DNA of 64,000 nt from Plectrocnemia conspersa (taxonomy: Eukaryota; Arthropoda; Insecta; Trichoptera; Polycentropodidae): positions 186,001-250,000 of the forward strand of contig VTFK01000137.1 of assembly GCA_009617715.1 (NCBI GenBank), given 5' to 3'. This document shows, in pieces, positions 24,901 through 38,900 of the stretch. The notes beneath the pieces are model-generated. The model was not told where the DNA came from. It worked only from the letters and a program-made list of their open reading frames with translations, and did no database searches. How positions within the stretch are numbered: the first letter of the stretch is position 1; every line of letters begins with the position of its first letter. Both the position numbers and the translations under genes were made by a program.

Positions 24901-26458
24901 TTATTAACAATAATCTATAAGAACAATTTGTATAAATTTGATTTTGTAATAATGTCACAGTATTAATGATATTTTTGTGCATGTATGAGGAGAATTTTTT
25001 TATGTCGAATTTATATAATCTCGATTATTAATGTTGATAATGATTAATGAATGAATAGAGTTGAATTTTAATTATTTTTATGTACGCATTACTTTTGTCG
25101 TCTTGTAGAACGTCGGTCGGTGATAGTCTTCAACATTTCTAATGATTATGTATAATGTATAAATATTGATTCCATTCCACTTATTTGTTATGATTGAAAA
25201 TTTGTTACATTTAAACTTATATCATTGTGTATTTTCTTGTCTGAAAAGATCTAATTTTAGAAGGGTAAAAAAATAATATAGAAATGTTATAAATAACCAA
25301 TGCAATTTTATTTCAACATTACATTATATCCACATACACATAATTATTCCTTACATAAAAAGCAACATATAAATACAAATCTGTCTTACTAAAAATTCAT
25401 AAATGAAACATTTCAGCAATATGATTTTTATGAAACATCTGCAACAAACTACTCTTAAAATTGTAGGTAGCCGCTTTGATAATTATTTTCTTGGAATGGT
25501 TTTAAAAACGAGTAATTCTTGCATCAATCTACGTAAAAGTCAATGAAATAAATTTTTACACTCAGTTGCAGCACATTCTTATACTCAATTGACAAGAAAT
25601 TAGATTCTAAATAATCTCTCCGTTATTAAATTGAGTACTTGAATTCCTTGAATGCAATAGAATTACCGCGCACAAAATAAACCTTCAAGTCAAATTTTAA
25701 TTAACCGCCAAAACTAATTCATCTTTCCTTTATAATAACTATAAATAAGCCACAAGGAAACAAGTCACACAATGTGAAACTTGAAACTTGACTTAAGAGA
25801 TTAATTCTCTCTCAGTCAATTTTATGCTACATTGTACTAAAAAAATATATGCTTTAGTAGATGGAAATACATAAACAAAAAATATTGTAAATGAACAATC
25901 CGCAGGTGAAAATGTGTTCGAAAGCTATTATACATATTTTACAGAAATCAAATAATATACATGTCTCCAATTGCTGTAGAGAATATAACAAATCACAAAT
26001 CAGTGAATTATATAAGCTAACTGTGTTTTTAATACACTCAACAGTGCAAGAACCAAACAATATCACGTCAGTGAATGCAGAAATTAATAACATTTCCAGC
26101 TTGTCAACACAATTCCCTAGAAGATTAAATTATAATAAGCTACTAAATCCAGAATACTTGTTATTATGTTGTATATTAAAAGAAAAAAATGATCTTTCTC
26201 AAATCATCTCTCCAAACACAGATCGCCGTTGTATCTAACTTTTACTGTTAATTTAAATGGATATCAAGAGGTACACAAATCAAATCCACACAATATAAAT
26301 ACATAAGGGCCGTTAAAATGGACTACATGGGAAAAGTAAAAGACAAAAACTATTTTATGTTTATAATTTAATATATTTTTTTATTAAGAAAATATTTCTT
26401 AATGATAATATCTTATTATAATAATAAATACTGATAAAATTAATGTGTATATTAAAAA
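24901..26458. other. convergent intergenic region
   Basis: It lies between the plus-strand coiled-coil gene and the minus-strand ACSF2 copy, so it should hold both 3' ends. A 115-codon plus-strand frame at 25891-26238 overlaps a 79-codon minus-strand frame. Neither has a motif I recognise, and both look like chance frames or untranslated sequence. Confidence 0.4.
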
Positions 26459-29400
26459 TTACAATTTTCCGTTCTCCATCATTTCTCTTAATTTATACTT
26501 CTGCACTTTGCCTGAAGTAGTTTTGGGAAATTCATCAATAATTTTTAAATATTTAGGAATTTTAAAGTTTGCCAAAGTTCCACGGCAAAATTGCTTCAGT
26601 TTTTCAATATCAAACGACGACCCATTTCTCACTCTGACTCCAGCGCATATTTCTTCACCTAATCTATCATCTTTAACGGCAAAAACCTAAAAATAAATAA
26701 ATATTAGTATCTTTATAAGCCAAAATACAATATAAGACATACATGAGTTTCCATAACATCAGGATGAGTGTTGATATGATCTTCTATCTCTTTTGGGAAA
26801 ACATTTTCGCCACCTCTTATGATCATGTCTTTCAAGCGACCCGATATCTTTGCGTATCCATCCTCGTACAATAAAAATTGATCACTATGATTATAAAAAT
26901 AATTAAAATAAATATTAAAATAATAACAACATTACTTAAGCATTACCCTGTTTTCATCCAATTGTCTCGATCAATGATTTCAGACGTCTTTTGCGGGTTA
27001 CCCCAATAGCACGTCATGTTTGAGTATCCTCTTACTAATAGTTCACCAGGAATACCATATGGGACCATGATACCGTTATCGTCAACTACCTATATTCATA
27101 AATCATTAATTTATTTTTGTTTAATATTGTTACCAAAATATGGTCAAACTCGAATATTGCCACTGAAAACAGGTGGCGAGCATTCCGAATTGCAACATTT
27201 CAGAACAAAAAACAAATATTCCAATTTCACCCTGTATCATCTGCATTAGTCAAAGAGTAAAAAAAATAATAGGGACGTTGAACTCCTCCCATTTCTCAAA
27301 GTTTTATAAGCATGATCGCTGCCATACTTCCATTAAAACAAACATCAGAACTTTCACTTGGACGACCACTTCGTTTCCGACTTGGAATATACAATAATTC
27401 AGTCAAATTTGTAGTAAGCGGAGCTAGGCCGAATCAACCGAGATGACTGTTAGAATCCTGAGAACAGCATCTGCTTTCCCTTTTACCATTCAATCTGGTA
27501 TTATACATCAAGTTGGTTACACATTACATGAGCATATTAAAAATATAGGAAGTAAGCATCTAAAATGTAGATATTTTTCTCAATTAAAGAGCTTAAGGGA
27601 ATTGTGTTAATTGTATTTAAATCACATTTTTCTAATCAAATTTTACACAGATTCTATTTTGGAATCTGCTTAAACGTTTTTAATAATAGACACCCTACCA
27701 CCTTTCCTTAGATACCCATTAGCTAAACACAGACGCACAGATATGTCCGACGGACACTAGACAGATCTGTTCGAGCTTCGCCACACACGTAAACTGGCTG
27801 AACTCGAACATTAGTCTCAATATATATTAAAAAAAAAAAAATATATATAAAAAAACGGTTCTCTGTTATCTTTTTCAAAAGAGCAAAAACTTGCTATAAT
27901 ATGTGGTGATTTTATCTGTTTGGAAAAAATCTTAAGAATAGACAAACAAAAGCGCACATACGTGCAAACGTGGTGCTCGGATCTGCCTGTCCGTGTCCGA
28001 TCCGTTCGTTTTGAGCACGGACAGCGGATATACGACGGACAGACAAATATGTGTCTTTTCTCACCACACACGATCGAATTTGTCCGCCAGGCACCCACGA
28101 TGGTCAGATCTGTCAGATGTGCCCGTCGTATATGGCCAGCTATTACCTTATCACATATTATACATTGTATTGCAGGGCTCGGTAAACCTATGACCCGCGG
28201 GTCACCAAGTGACCCGTTTCATGGTTTGAAGTGACCCATTTCAATTCTGCAAATATCATTTTTTTAACGCGTTACAATGTCACGACTAGACCACATATAC
28301 GGTTGTTAGGACCAAAAATATTCATTGACACGAATAGTCTTTTTAATAGTCACATTTTAATTATTTTGACCCGCAGCCAAAAAAGGTTGCCGAGATCTGT
28401 AGTATCGCCTTTCGTGACGTATGAACTGTTAGGTTACTATGGTATTAATTTTAAAAAATAAATAAAAATTCATTCCTTTCAAATAATTTCAGTTGATATT
28501 TAGAATATCGGGAAAAGTAATACTATATTAATATTTATATTATATTCAATGATACCCATTTAAAATTTGCTCGGTTGTACTAAGGGGCTTCCAAAAAATG
28601 AACCCCACCTCCCAGACATCTTCCCCGTCTGTTACAAAAGTATATTATATTAAACGCCGTCCATTTAAATTTGTTTGCTTGCAGTCAAAAAAAAAAATTA
28701 GAGTTCATTTGGGATTCAAACCCAGGTTTTCCAGGTATTATCCATCGATTATACCATTAGTCTATTGTGCTGGTTAATTGAATACCATTCATTCCAAAAA
28801 TGCTCAGTTTCACTCTAAGAAACCCTGGACCATTTTTTCATATATTGTTACTATTTATTCAAAGGCACCCAAAAATATATAGATAATATTTTATATATTT
28901 ATTTCCCGTTGAGTAAGCTAATGTTTCTGTACTTCTGAAGAACCAATCTTTGTATGCAAGTAAATATAACAAAAAAATATTTGAGTTTCATTTTGCGACT
29001 GCTAGTATTATACAATATAAAATAAAATAATTTTACCTTTGCTTCCAAATGATCCATCAATTTGCCCACTGTTTCAATTGACTTGTCAGAGTCTTCATGT
29101 GGTATAGATTGAAATATGCCACACGCTTCTGTCATGCCATATAGTGACTGTTGAAGTGTTGAAGAATAGTTTATTTGTAAGTAATTAATTGAAAATAAAA
29201 AAATATGAAAGAGAGCAAACTAAAACCATGGGAATCATTATTTTAAATATAAATCAGAGAATGCCATCTTCCTTTTTTTAAATATTATGTAACGTCATTA
29301 TTGGTGGAGAAATTTTGTTTATATGTACTTAAGCTATCTTTAGTACTTTTTAGTGTTTTATATGTACTTAAGCTATCTTTAGATTTAAGTAAAACAATTC

Positions 29401-31646
29401 CCATTGTAATAAATCAAATTAAGCTATTTTTATTAGGAAAAAATCACATATCCTAACCTTATTAACACTGACTCCGAGATAAGTTTTCATATGATTGAAC
29501 AACTGAGGAGAACACGGAGCTCCACCCGTTACTGCTATATGTGTATCTATCAAATCTATGTTTCTCTCTCTCTTTTGTTTAATCAAATCTACGTACATTG
29601 TCGGTGTTCCTGTTAAAATAGTACATCTAAAAATATATAAATACATTAATATTGCACGATAAAAAGTATATAGATTAGCAAATCTTACTTGTTTTTAATT
29701 ATAGCATTCATTGATAAACTTGGATCATATTTTGTGAACGGTACTACTATTGTCGATCCAAATTGAAGTGAGCCTAAGATCATCAAGAGAGCAAACGCGT
29801 GGAAGAAAGGTATCTATAATAAATATTATAAGTTACATTATCTGAATACTGTCTAGGTTTTAAGGTAAACAGATATATAGGAGAATGTATATATTAAGGC
29901 AAAAAGCATGGGATGACGTGTTAAATATTTACTTGAAGGCAAATTTTATGATATTGCTGATCCATTTCACATCTGCATCCAACTTCTTTGCTATTGTTCA
30001 AGTATGCAAAGTGAGTGTGAGTTGCGGCTTTTGGCAATCCTGAAATACTATCATTTCTCATTTATTTTGTTATAAGACTATATTGTATTCGTTTAATAAG
30101 CTTACCTGTAGTACCCGAAGTAAACAATATTGAAAATTCAGACTCCGGGTTGACCAACGATTGGAAAGACGATATCTTTTGATGATTGCCGCCCATTTTT
30201 AATACACTATCAAATGTGACGACTCCACTACAATATAAATATAATTAAGTATAGCATTAGATTTACATAATTATTAATTGATCAATATTTACTCTAATGC
30301 TTTATCATCCATCATAATGATGTTCTTGAGATTAGGAAGTTTATAGTAGTGCAATTCTCCTAGTCTACTATTGCTCAGTTCAGGTATTATTTCAGTGAGT
30401 GTCTTGTAATAGTTCATAGTTTTAAATTGTGAGGGTATTACTAGCGTTTTAACTTCTGCTGTTCTCAGACAATGTTCTATTTCTTTCACTGTATTGGCTG
30501 GATTTATGGATACCTTTATAAATGTACATATTATTTTAATTAAAACCATTTTAAATTGAAATGGAGTGTGATATAAGTACACATTACAGATATAATTGTT
30601 GTCATGGACAATCAAGATATTGTGCCTACAAGATATTGTGCCAGAATACCGTCAGATAAAGTTATAGCAGGTTTAAGTGTATATCAATGAAACTATAATG
30701 TAAGATTAATGTTTCATTTTCCTTATATAATATTGTAATTTCTTTCAAATTTTATTTCATAACTAGATAATCAAGAGTCATTTTGATAAACTTGTTTCAA
30801 ACAATGTGTTAAGAAATTCTAGCCATTAAATTTTTTCTCCGTAAATGGAAACATTTGACAATGACCAAGAAACAGTCGCAGCATGTTAATATTACTAAAT
30901 TAACAAGATAATAGACGAAAAATAAACTAATAGTTGAGTATTTGCTGAATCCATTGTAATTACTATAACAGACTAACCCGTAAGGTTTTGATGTATTTGT
31001 ATACATCAAAATTGTGTAATGAAATACAGTTAGTTTTTAAGGAGTTAAACTCATAAGTGATTGAGCCAACAATCTGACTTTAATTCCCAATTCGCCATGT
31101 CAATAAGTAACTCACAAAGACAATCGCTCAATATGACAAGAATTGACTTAAGATGTGAATGCTTTTCTCATGAACAATCTTAGATCGCAATGTCCGAGCG
31201 GAGCATTTAAAACAATTATATGCACTGATAGATGATATTAAGAAGTATTTATATAATTCATGGTATAAATATAATAAATATTTACCGTTATAACTCCAAT
31301 CCTGGAAGCGGCCATCATTGCAATGAACCACCTCGTAGAATTTGGAGCACAGATTCCAAGTCTGTCCCCCGGCTTCATGCCACATTCTAATAATCCAGAT
31401 GCAAACTTATCAGCCTAAGAAAACAAAACATTCTTTGTCATTCTGACATTAGAAAGTTATTTATTACGACACAATAAACGAACCTCTTCAAGCAGTTGAC
31501 TGTACGTTAACATATTAGTTTCAGATATAATAAACGGTCGATCAGGCCAAATGTTAGCCACTCTTTCCAGAGTTGCACCAATAGTGCTCATCTCAAATGG
31601 TCTTTTGCCGTTGTTATGAAAATAACTGGAGCCAGGTTTAATGTCT
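26459..31646 (-). CDS. ACSF2: acyl-CoA synthetase, ACSF2 type, downstream copy (first exon not found)
   Basis: Exons in gene order: 31646-31484, 31414-31286, 30513-30293, 30227-30106, 30039-29933, 29813-29689, 29626-29458, 29147-29037, 27089-26947, 26884-26743, 26686-26459 (stop TAA). All borders are GT/AG and phases agree, giving about 552 residues. The enzyme would activate a fatty acid with ATP to an acyl-adenylate and pass it to CoA. ANL-superfamily motifs appear in order: P-loop [15 protein letters not shown] (split between exons 4 and 5), [52 protein letters not shown], and the C-terminal [16 protein letters not shown] with the catalytic Lys. The C-terminus and the NPA and P-loop contexts fit ACSF2, a mitochondrial medium-chain acyl-CoA ligase in vertebrates. 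No targeting peptide is visible because the first coding exon is missing. The 1.9 kb intron between 29037 and 27089 holds repeats. Confidence 0.9.
27240..28130. repeat. repeat-derived part of an ACSF2 intron
   Basis: Most introns of this gene are 55-120 bp, but this one is 1.9 kb. 27411-27455 closely matches 55422-55469. Around 27350, in inverted form, is a short repeat also seen at 13.29 and 35.44 kb. 27985-28125 is GC-rich, with inverted words such as CTGTCCGTG / CACGGACAG. No transposon ends could be defined. The overlapping open frames on both strands are by-products of base composition. Confidence 0.45.
28173..28399. mobile_element. small hAT-like MITE in an ACSF2 intron
   Basis: The left end CAGGGCTCGGTAAACCT...GCGGGTC and the inverted right end CAGATCTCGGCAACCT...GCGGGTC share most bases. 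The flanking 8-mers TTGTATTG and TAGTATCG match at 6 of 8 positions, which would be a decayed hAT-type duplication. It is 227 bp and non-coding. Assignment is tentative because both the ends and the duplication are degraded. Confidence 0.45.
28690..28775 (-). repeat. tRNA-derived SINE head or tRNA fragment
   Basis: The minus strand reads TAATGGTATAATCGATGG, similar to an RNA polymerase III A box. About 25 bases later comes CTGGGTTTGAATCCCA, a good B box and T-arm stem. Further downstream is a run of eleven T, a pol III terminator. The flanking sequence does not close a tRNA acceptor stem, so a SINE relic is more likely than a working tRNA. Confidence 0.45.
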
Positions 31647-31727
31647 CTGTTATCATAAGGATCAATTAATCACTGATTTGATTTCAGTAGGCATATTGAT
31701 GTTATTTTAATAAAATAATTTGCTTAC

Positions 31728-31741
31728 CATATAAAAGCCAT
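31728..31741 (-). other. questionable start exon of the downstream ACSF2 copy
   Basis: The minus strand has ATG GCT TTT ATA TG followed by a good donor (GTAAGC), 81 bp upstream of the acceptor of the 31646 exon. Splicing would join TG to the exon's first base A, giving an in-frame TGA after four codons. Either this is 5' UTR or an upstream open frame and the true start lies farther upstream, or the gene start has been damaged. Confidence 0.3.
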
Positions 31742-32951
31742 GTTTAAATTCAATAGCAAATAAACACTCCAAAACGTGCTAATATGCATATCAATGTGTT
31801 TATGTTATATTTCCCATGAATGTGATAAAAACAATTTTATGTGGATATGAGGTATTCAATGAATTCTTCAAATTTTGAAAAAATTAAATTTATTTGTTAA
31901 CACAAACTTTTTATCCTTAAGATATTAACATAATCTATACTAAAAATAGATAAATTTGACCATAATGTGCAAAACATAAACAAATATTAAAAAGCTATAT
32001 GCTGGAAGAAAACTATTCTACATCAATAGTTTTCTAAAAAACCGTAACGCTTGACCGCGAAGACCAGCACACGCTCTCCGCCCAACTGAGTAAGTAACGA
32101 AACGATGAAAGTTTTAATACGATTGTACATAATTTTAGTGAAATTCTCTAATGACTTGAACCATTGTTATTTGTATTTATATAAAAATATATAAATACAA
32201 ATAGAAATAGTAGAATTTGGTTAGTGAATATTATATTAAATCCATAGAGAGCTTTTTCTTACTTAGGTTGTATGTGACTAAAAGCATACATACAATCCAA
32301 TACACACAAGGATCAATAGATAGGATTGTGTATGAATTCATTAATTTTTATGCAAATGTTTCCAAATAATCTGTTATTTAAAGAACGAAAGTGTATATCT
32401 TACATTTGTTTAGATGAAGATGTAAAAAAATAACCAAATTAGTTTAAGCTTCTTAAAAACCTAATTCTTACTCCGCAAACTGCATAACAATGTACATAAC
32501 ACATTGTATTGTAATATCAATTATAAATGTGTTTATGATCTTTACCATTTTGTTCCTAAAATCACTTCTACTTAAGGTTTAAAAATAATAAAATAACGGC
32601 TTTGTAATTGCTTGATATTAAATGATGGATATACTAAATATGCATACAAACTTCGTAAGATTACATTCAATTAATAACATGTTGACGTTAATTACTAATT
32701 ATTTCTTAGATTAAATATAATATGTGTTATTATGAGTACCTTTTGAGTTATTAGTTAGTATTTTTTATGATAAAACCTTATAAACGAAATTATTTGTGTC
32801 ACGGTTATAGTATTTCAATAAAAAAAACTCAATGTGTTAAACCAACATTATTGATAAAACTCACTTTTTACACTCTGAAAAGTAATATAATTGTAATAAA
32901 AACATGTTATTATTGAAAAAAGCATAACATTATGCAAATCATGCTCGACAA
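31742..32951. other. intergenic spacer between the two ACSF2 copies
   Basis: About 1.2 kb of AT-rich sequence. It should contain the promoter of the downstream copy and the 3' end of the upstream copy. A perfect 15-bp hairpin (ATTTGTATTTATATA, loop AAAA) sits at 32169-32202. No promoter motif was recognised. Confidence 0.45.
32169..32202. repeat. perfect 15-bp hairpin in the ACSF2 spacer
   Basis: ATTTGTATTTATATA at 32169-32183 and its exact inverse at 32188-32202 flank a 4-base A loop. Its place between tandem minus-strand genes allows a role at a transcript end, but A/T-only stems are common in sequence this AT-rich. Confidence 0.5.
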
Positions 32952-35900
32952 TCACAATAACCCATTATGAAACATATCTTTTAATTTAAACTTTTGTATT
33001 TTCCCTGATGCAGTTTTAGGGAAACTTTTAGTTACTTTCAGATACCTTGGCACTTTAAAATTAGCAATCTTTCCGCTACAGAACTCTTTTAAATCATCAT
33101 GGTTCAGATTATTGTTGTCTTTTAGTCTAACTGCAGCGCAAATCTCTTCACCTAGTCGCTTATCATCGACACCGAATACCTTTAAAATGTTATTATAATA
33201 TATAACTAAATACATATGTATATAATTCATTAGACACATACCTGAGACTCTAAAATTCCAGGATGCGTGTTTAAAAAGTCTTCTATTTCTTTTGGAAAGA
33301 TATTTTCTCCGCCTCGTATTATCATATCCTTCAAACGTCCAACGATTTTTCCATAACCATCTTCTTGAAGTATAAATTGGTCTCTTTAATTAAAAATGTT
33401 CATATTATAATACATATGCAGTGTTATAGCGCACTTATATTAAGTTTGAACAACAATCCGTTCAGGCAAGCGATCATTCCAGTAAGCGTTCTGTGTGAGA
33501 ACTATCAACGGTTTACATTACTAAATATGATATGTACATGCTCAACGATAGACTACTCAGTGTGAGAGATCTCTGCATTTGACCAACTACATTTTCTGGG
33601 ACATATATTACAAAGTCATAGAGTAGTTTAGAGTTTCGAATATCAACCTTGGCAATAGTATAATGAACAAAGTAGAATATTTTCTTCAACACAAACAAAA
33701 TAACTAGAGTAATCATCTCCGGGTTCACATAAATTGACATCTCATTGATCACCCCAAAGGAGAGTAGCGTTCTGATACTTTTTTTTTTAAGAATTACATC
33801 ACTGACAGTAGGAAAAGTGAGACTTAGCTCAGGTTAGCATCAATTAGAATGCTTAGTCTAAAGTAGTAGATTAATTTATTATGGTTTCAATTGCAGGCCT
33901 CTTATACTCGGTTTGATCAAGACCTGGACTAATCATGTGTTGGTTGTTTTAGGTTCTCTTTAACTTTTAATTTCCCAAAAAAGCCTGCAAAGTGGTTGAC
34001 TTTTAATAAGCTTGAGGCCAATAGAAGTTAAATTAGACAGCAACTGTATTGATTAGACGGAATACAGAAGAGCCAATCTTGGATGACGTTGATGACATAG
34101 ACACAATATAACATACCCGGTTTTGAGCCATTTTGCAGAATCGATAATTTCGTTTGTCTTTGCATGATCGTTCCAATACCCCAACATATTATTATATCCT
34201 CTTGTGCATAGTTCTCCTGGTGTGCCAAATGGAACAGTATTACCATTAGAATCTATAACCTATTGATAACAATTATTAATAAGCATTTCAATATAAATCA
34301 AATTAATCATTAAAAATATCAACCTTAACTTCAACATGTTCTTGTACATAACCAACAGTTTCAGTCGTCTGGTAGAGGTTTTCATTTCGCAATGACTGAA
34401 AAACAGACGCTGATGTTTCAGTCAATCCGTATATACTCTAGAAGTTAAATTATAATATATATCTATATAATAAGCACTTTAGTATCATATTAATATTATC
34501 ATATAAATTATAATGAACCTTCACAAATTTAACATTTAACTCATTCTTCATCTGCTTGAACAACTCCGGAGAACAAGGAGATCCTCCAACGACTGCTATT
34601 TCCGGATACGTCAATTCCATATTCATACTCCGTCGTTTATTGACTAAATCTACGTACATCGTTGGAGTCCCAGTCAAAACTGTACATCTAATCAAACATT
34701 CAATTTGATTAACTGGATTTAAATATCATAAAATAATTGAACCCGTGTGCGGTAAAAAATGTCATTTGAGTATACCGGCATCATAACATATCCTAGTATA
34801 AAATTACTTTTGTAATAAATTTCTACTGTGTTCAACTGCGGTGACTCACACTTCTTTCTCGCACAATAGTTCAATTAGAGATAGCCATACTTTTTGCTTT
34901 GTATTGCTTTCAGTGATTCTTGTGGATCATGGGTTGGAGCTGGCAGTACTACAGTGGCTCCATGTTGTAAAGAACTCATTAGTATGATTACTGCACCGTA
35001 CGCGTGGAATAATGGTACCTTTAAGTTAAGTGAAGTTGGTATTGTTAATATTATTGTATGATAAGATATTATAAACAAAAATACCTGAGTACATATCAAA
35101 AAATTACGTTTACCAATCATGTAGCCGTTGTTAACAATATTAACATTAAATATATACATAGTTTAGAAACATGAATTGATAATATGAGCACATTATAACA
35201 TAATTTACATAATGTTCATTTTTTATGTTTTCTTTTATTAATGCAGAAATGTGTATAGAAATATTGTGAATCTAATAGACTAGTTATCTTTTTTAGTGTT
35301 GTGTCATTTCACATACAGATGTTTTCCATTAAGTTATAATAAACACAGATGTATAAAAACAAACATCATGTGGTCATTACTTTATCCAGAATTGTATGAT
35401 TATTATTTTAGTTTTGGCAAAAAATAATTCCTGTTTATTCCAAGTCGGAGATGAAGTGATATATTTGGATGTTTCTGATGGAACATCTTGATGGAAGTGC
35501 GTTCCTGGTGGAAGTGACGGCTATGTTTGCTCTTATTTAAACATGAGAATGAGTTGAATTCTACGACAGTCAATGGAATTGGTTGTTTATATTGTTAGAC
35601 TATCTGCGTACTATGATCAAAAAATCGGCAAATTTGGCAATGATGTAATTCGACGGAATGCATTTCTGATGGATACTTGGTAAAAGTGTGTTCCTGGTGG
35701 AAGTGATGGCTATGTTTGCTCTTACCGACCTTTCGGCTTTGTTCAGATACCGCTCATTTTGTTTGTACTTTGACTGTTAATGGAAATCTGCATAGATACA
35801 CATTATTTTGAATAACGCCGACGAGAAAAAACTTCCTAACAAATCCATTGATTCCGTCGCAACGATCACATGTGGCCCGGACACAGTTAATACAAAATAT

Positions 35901-38900
35901 TTGAACTTTTTTGTCATAAAGATGAAATTATTAAAATTTAATATATTGTAATTTAAATTGATTTCAGTTGTATGATAAGATTTATTCTACATTGTCTATA
36001 GAACTAATCGTTTTTTAATTTGTAGTTTCGTTAACGACCAGTCCTCGGCTAGACTGAGGGGAGGAGCTCAGCTTCGCCTTTAGTATGTCGTGGTTGCAGG
36101 GACGCAGCATCGGTTTTGACCAAGGACCAGATTTGTGGTAGCAGTAGAGAAGGCGTTAACCCAAGGTACGCAATTTCAACTTTATCCAGAGGGGAGTTAG
36201 GGACGGAGCCGTCGTAGTGGGAGCGCTCCCCCTACGACGACGCCGACACGATTTTATTGCTTTTGACGTGAATTTTTGCCTTCTGAGAAGTGATAATTGT
36301 TTTGCGCTCATCTATTGACCAAAATTCGGTTTGAATATACTTTGACCAATATTCTCATATCAGAAGTGCATAGTAATATGGGTAGGGATAGCTATTATAT
36401 TTTTAAAACATAATGTAATATCGAAGTACAGACAAACTATGGAGCAATATGCGAGATGCAACGTCCATTTGTACTTCTTCATCCGTTTATTTTCCCCTTA
36501 GAGATGAGTTGGCTTAGTTTGTATTTTGAACTTGCCCTAATGAAAGTTTTAAAATTATAACTAGTTTTAGAATTTTCATTAGGTTATGGGTTTGAACAGA
36601 AAATGTACGTTTCACAATTGTCAAAGATTCATAAACATTTTAGGGTAGCATATAATGTCACTATCGCCTATTAATTAAACTAGTGAAAAAGTATTTAGAC
36701 TTCACTAGGGAGAATATAAAATACATACATTCACTGTAACATTTATACATCGCACGTAAATAAATAACAATAGGTATGTAAATGTATATATTACTACGTA
36801 TGGAAAACTTGCAATCATAAAATTTTACTAGCACCTACTAGATACATGCCCCCCCCCCAAATACCGCCCCTGGTTGACTTGGTTGTTTTATGTCGAGCCT
36901 TTCACGAAGAGACTAACCCCGCTCTCCATTCAAGGTTCAGATTAGAGCTCCTAATTATTCGTAGTTTTCAACTATTCGAATATTGAATAAAAAATGGATG
37001 AAGTATTCGAATATATTCGTACTTTTTTTACTCGGTTTATACCGATATTAATTTATTTAACTAATTAATGGAAACAAATAATTAATTGCCTGTAAAATGT
37101 TCTTTAATTAAATATTTTAATTATTCATTAATCACCTTCACAATGTTATGCGATTACTGATAAGTCAGGGCGGCAAACGATAAATGGCTTATTTATAATT
37201 ACATACTTTTTGAGCAGCTTTTCACCATAATTTAGATCACCTACGATTGAATTAATTTAGCAAAACTGAATTTATTGTATATACAATAGCTAATAATGTT
37301 TGGAACGAATTCGATGTACATAAAGATCAGATCCGTATCGGCGCTTGCTTTGTGTGAATTTGCTAATAAGTTAAATAACTATAAATAAATTACACTTGAT
37401 CGAATTTTTGAACTGATTAAAATCAAATTTTGTTTCGTTCAAAATGTAATGAACAACTAATTCTGCGAATTTTGGTCATAGTAGACACCGCCGATAAACA
37501 TCTTATTCACAAAAGTTTTTCGAAGACGTAAAAGCATTTTTTCGTTGAAAAGAAGTGTCCCATTGTCTCGATTTTCGAAACAAAATAAAGACGCATAGAT
37601 GGCTATGGATTTCTAAGCGGCACTAGTCATTCGGTAAAATTGAGGAAAAAAATGACTTAAAAAATTGTTTCATTCTAAGATTTTTTTAAATTTCATTCGA
37701 GATAGTATGAATTAATATATTACGAATATTCCAGCAATTATTATAATATTCATATAGTTAAAATCTGGCGAATAATTCGAATATTCGATTGAGAACCCTA
37801 GTTCAGATTAGCAACGGCCGCCACTCTTGGCTGCCGATGCAAAGAAAACTAAGAGATGGTATCCCTTCTAGGCTTTCCGTGGCTAGTCTACTTGTGAAGG
37901 AGCGACTTAAAATAGTAAAATCGAAAGCTTTATTATATTCACAAATTTTTTTTTAATAAATTACAAGAGTAAAGGTTTTTATTTACTTTATATTTCTGCA
38001 TATGCGTATAGTAAAGAAACCATAAAAATAAATAAATCAGACATTGATTTATAAATACTGCAAATAACTCTTTAACCGAAAAGCTTCGGATAAATTAATA
38101 ATATTATGAACGCAATGGTAATGAATCTATTATTAACCTGTAGTTCCTGATGTAAATTGTAAATTACATGCATTATCGGGTTGTATTATTTTCTGCAACT
38201 TTATTACCGCCTGTTCATTCGAGCTGATCCCTAACATGTCATCAAACGTGTAAACACCTCTATAAATCATTAAGAGAACATCAAAATAAATCACTTTTAA
38301 TTGGAACTAAGATAAATAAATACTTACGGTAGCGCTTTGTTATCTAACATTATAATTGTAGACAGACTGGGTAGTCTATCACATTTGATACTTCCAGGTT
38401 TGCTCTTAACAATAGCTGGCAATATATTTACAAGCATTTCATAATACTTCTGCTTTCTGAACTCACTGGGGATTAGCAGACATTTAATTTGAACTGTTTT
38501 TAAACAATACTCAAGTTCGGGCCCTTGATATGCCGGATTGATAGTCGCCTAAATATTTTAATTAAATTTATTAAAATAATGTATTATATTATATTAATTG
38601 GGAGTTACATACCAGAATCAGGCCAGCCCTAGCTGCTGCCATCATTGCAATCACCCATTGTGTAGTGTTTGGTGAACAAATTCCAATTCGATCACCGATT
38701 TGCAATCCGCTTTCGATTAATCCAGAAGCTAGTTTATCAGCCTGTTGATTTGTTTTCAATTTTATGGATTTATTTTATGATTATTATTTTTTACTTGTAA
38801 AACTTACCTGCTGAAGCATTTGAGAAAACGTTAAACTTTTGTTTTCATGGTAAGATGTTATCCAATGTCTATCGGGCCATTTATTAGCAGATTCTTCCAG

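Noticed and set aside
25891..26238. 115-codon plus-strand frame between the convergent genes
   Set aside because: No motif, overlapped by a long minus-strand frame, and in sequence expected to be 3' UTR. Composition explains both.
35161..35760. Search for the missing ACSF2 exon start
   Set aside because: The only Pro-Lys codon pairs found on the minus strand (for example near 35712) are in the wrong context and run into a stop.
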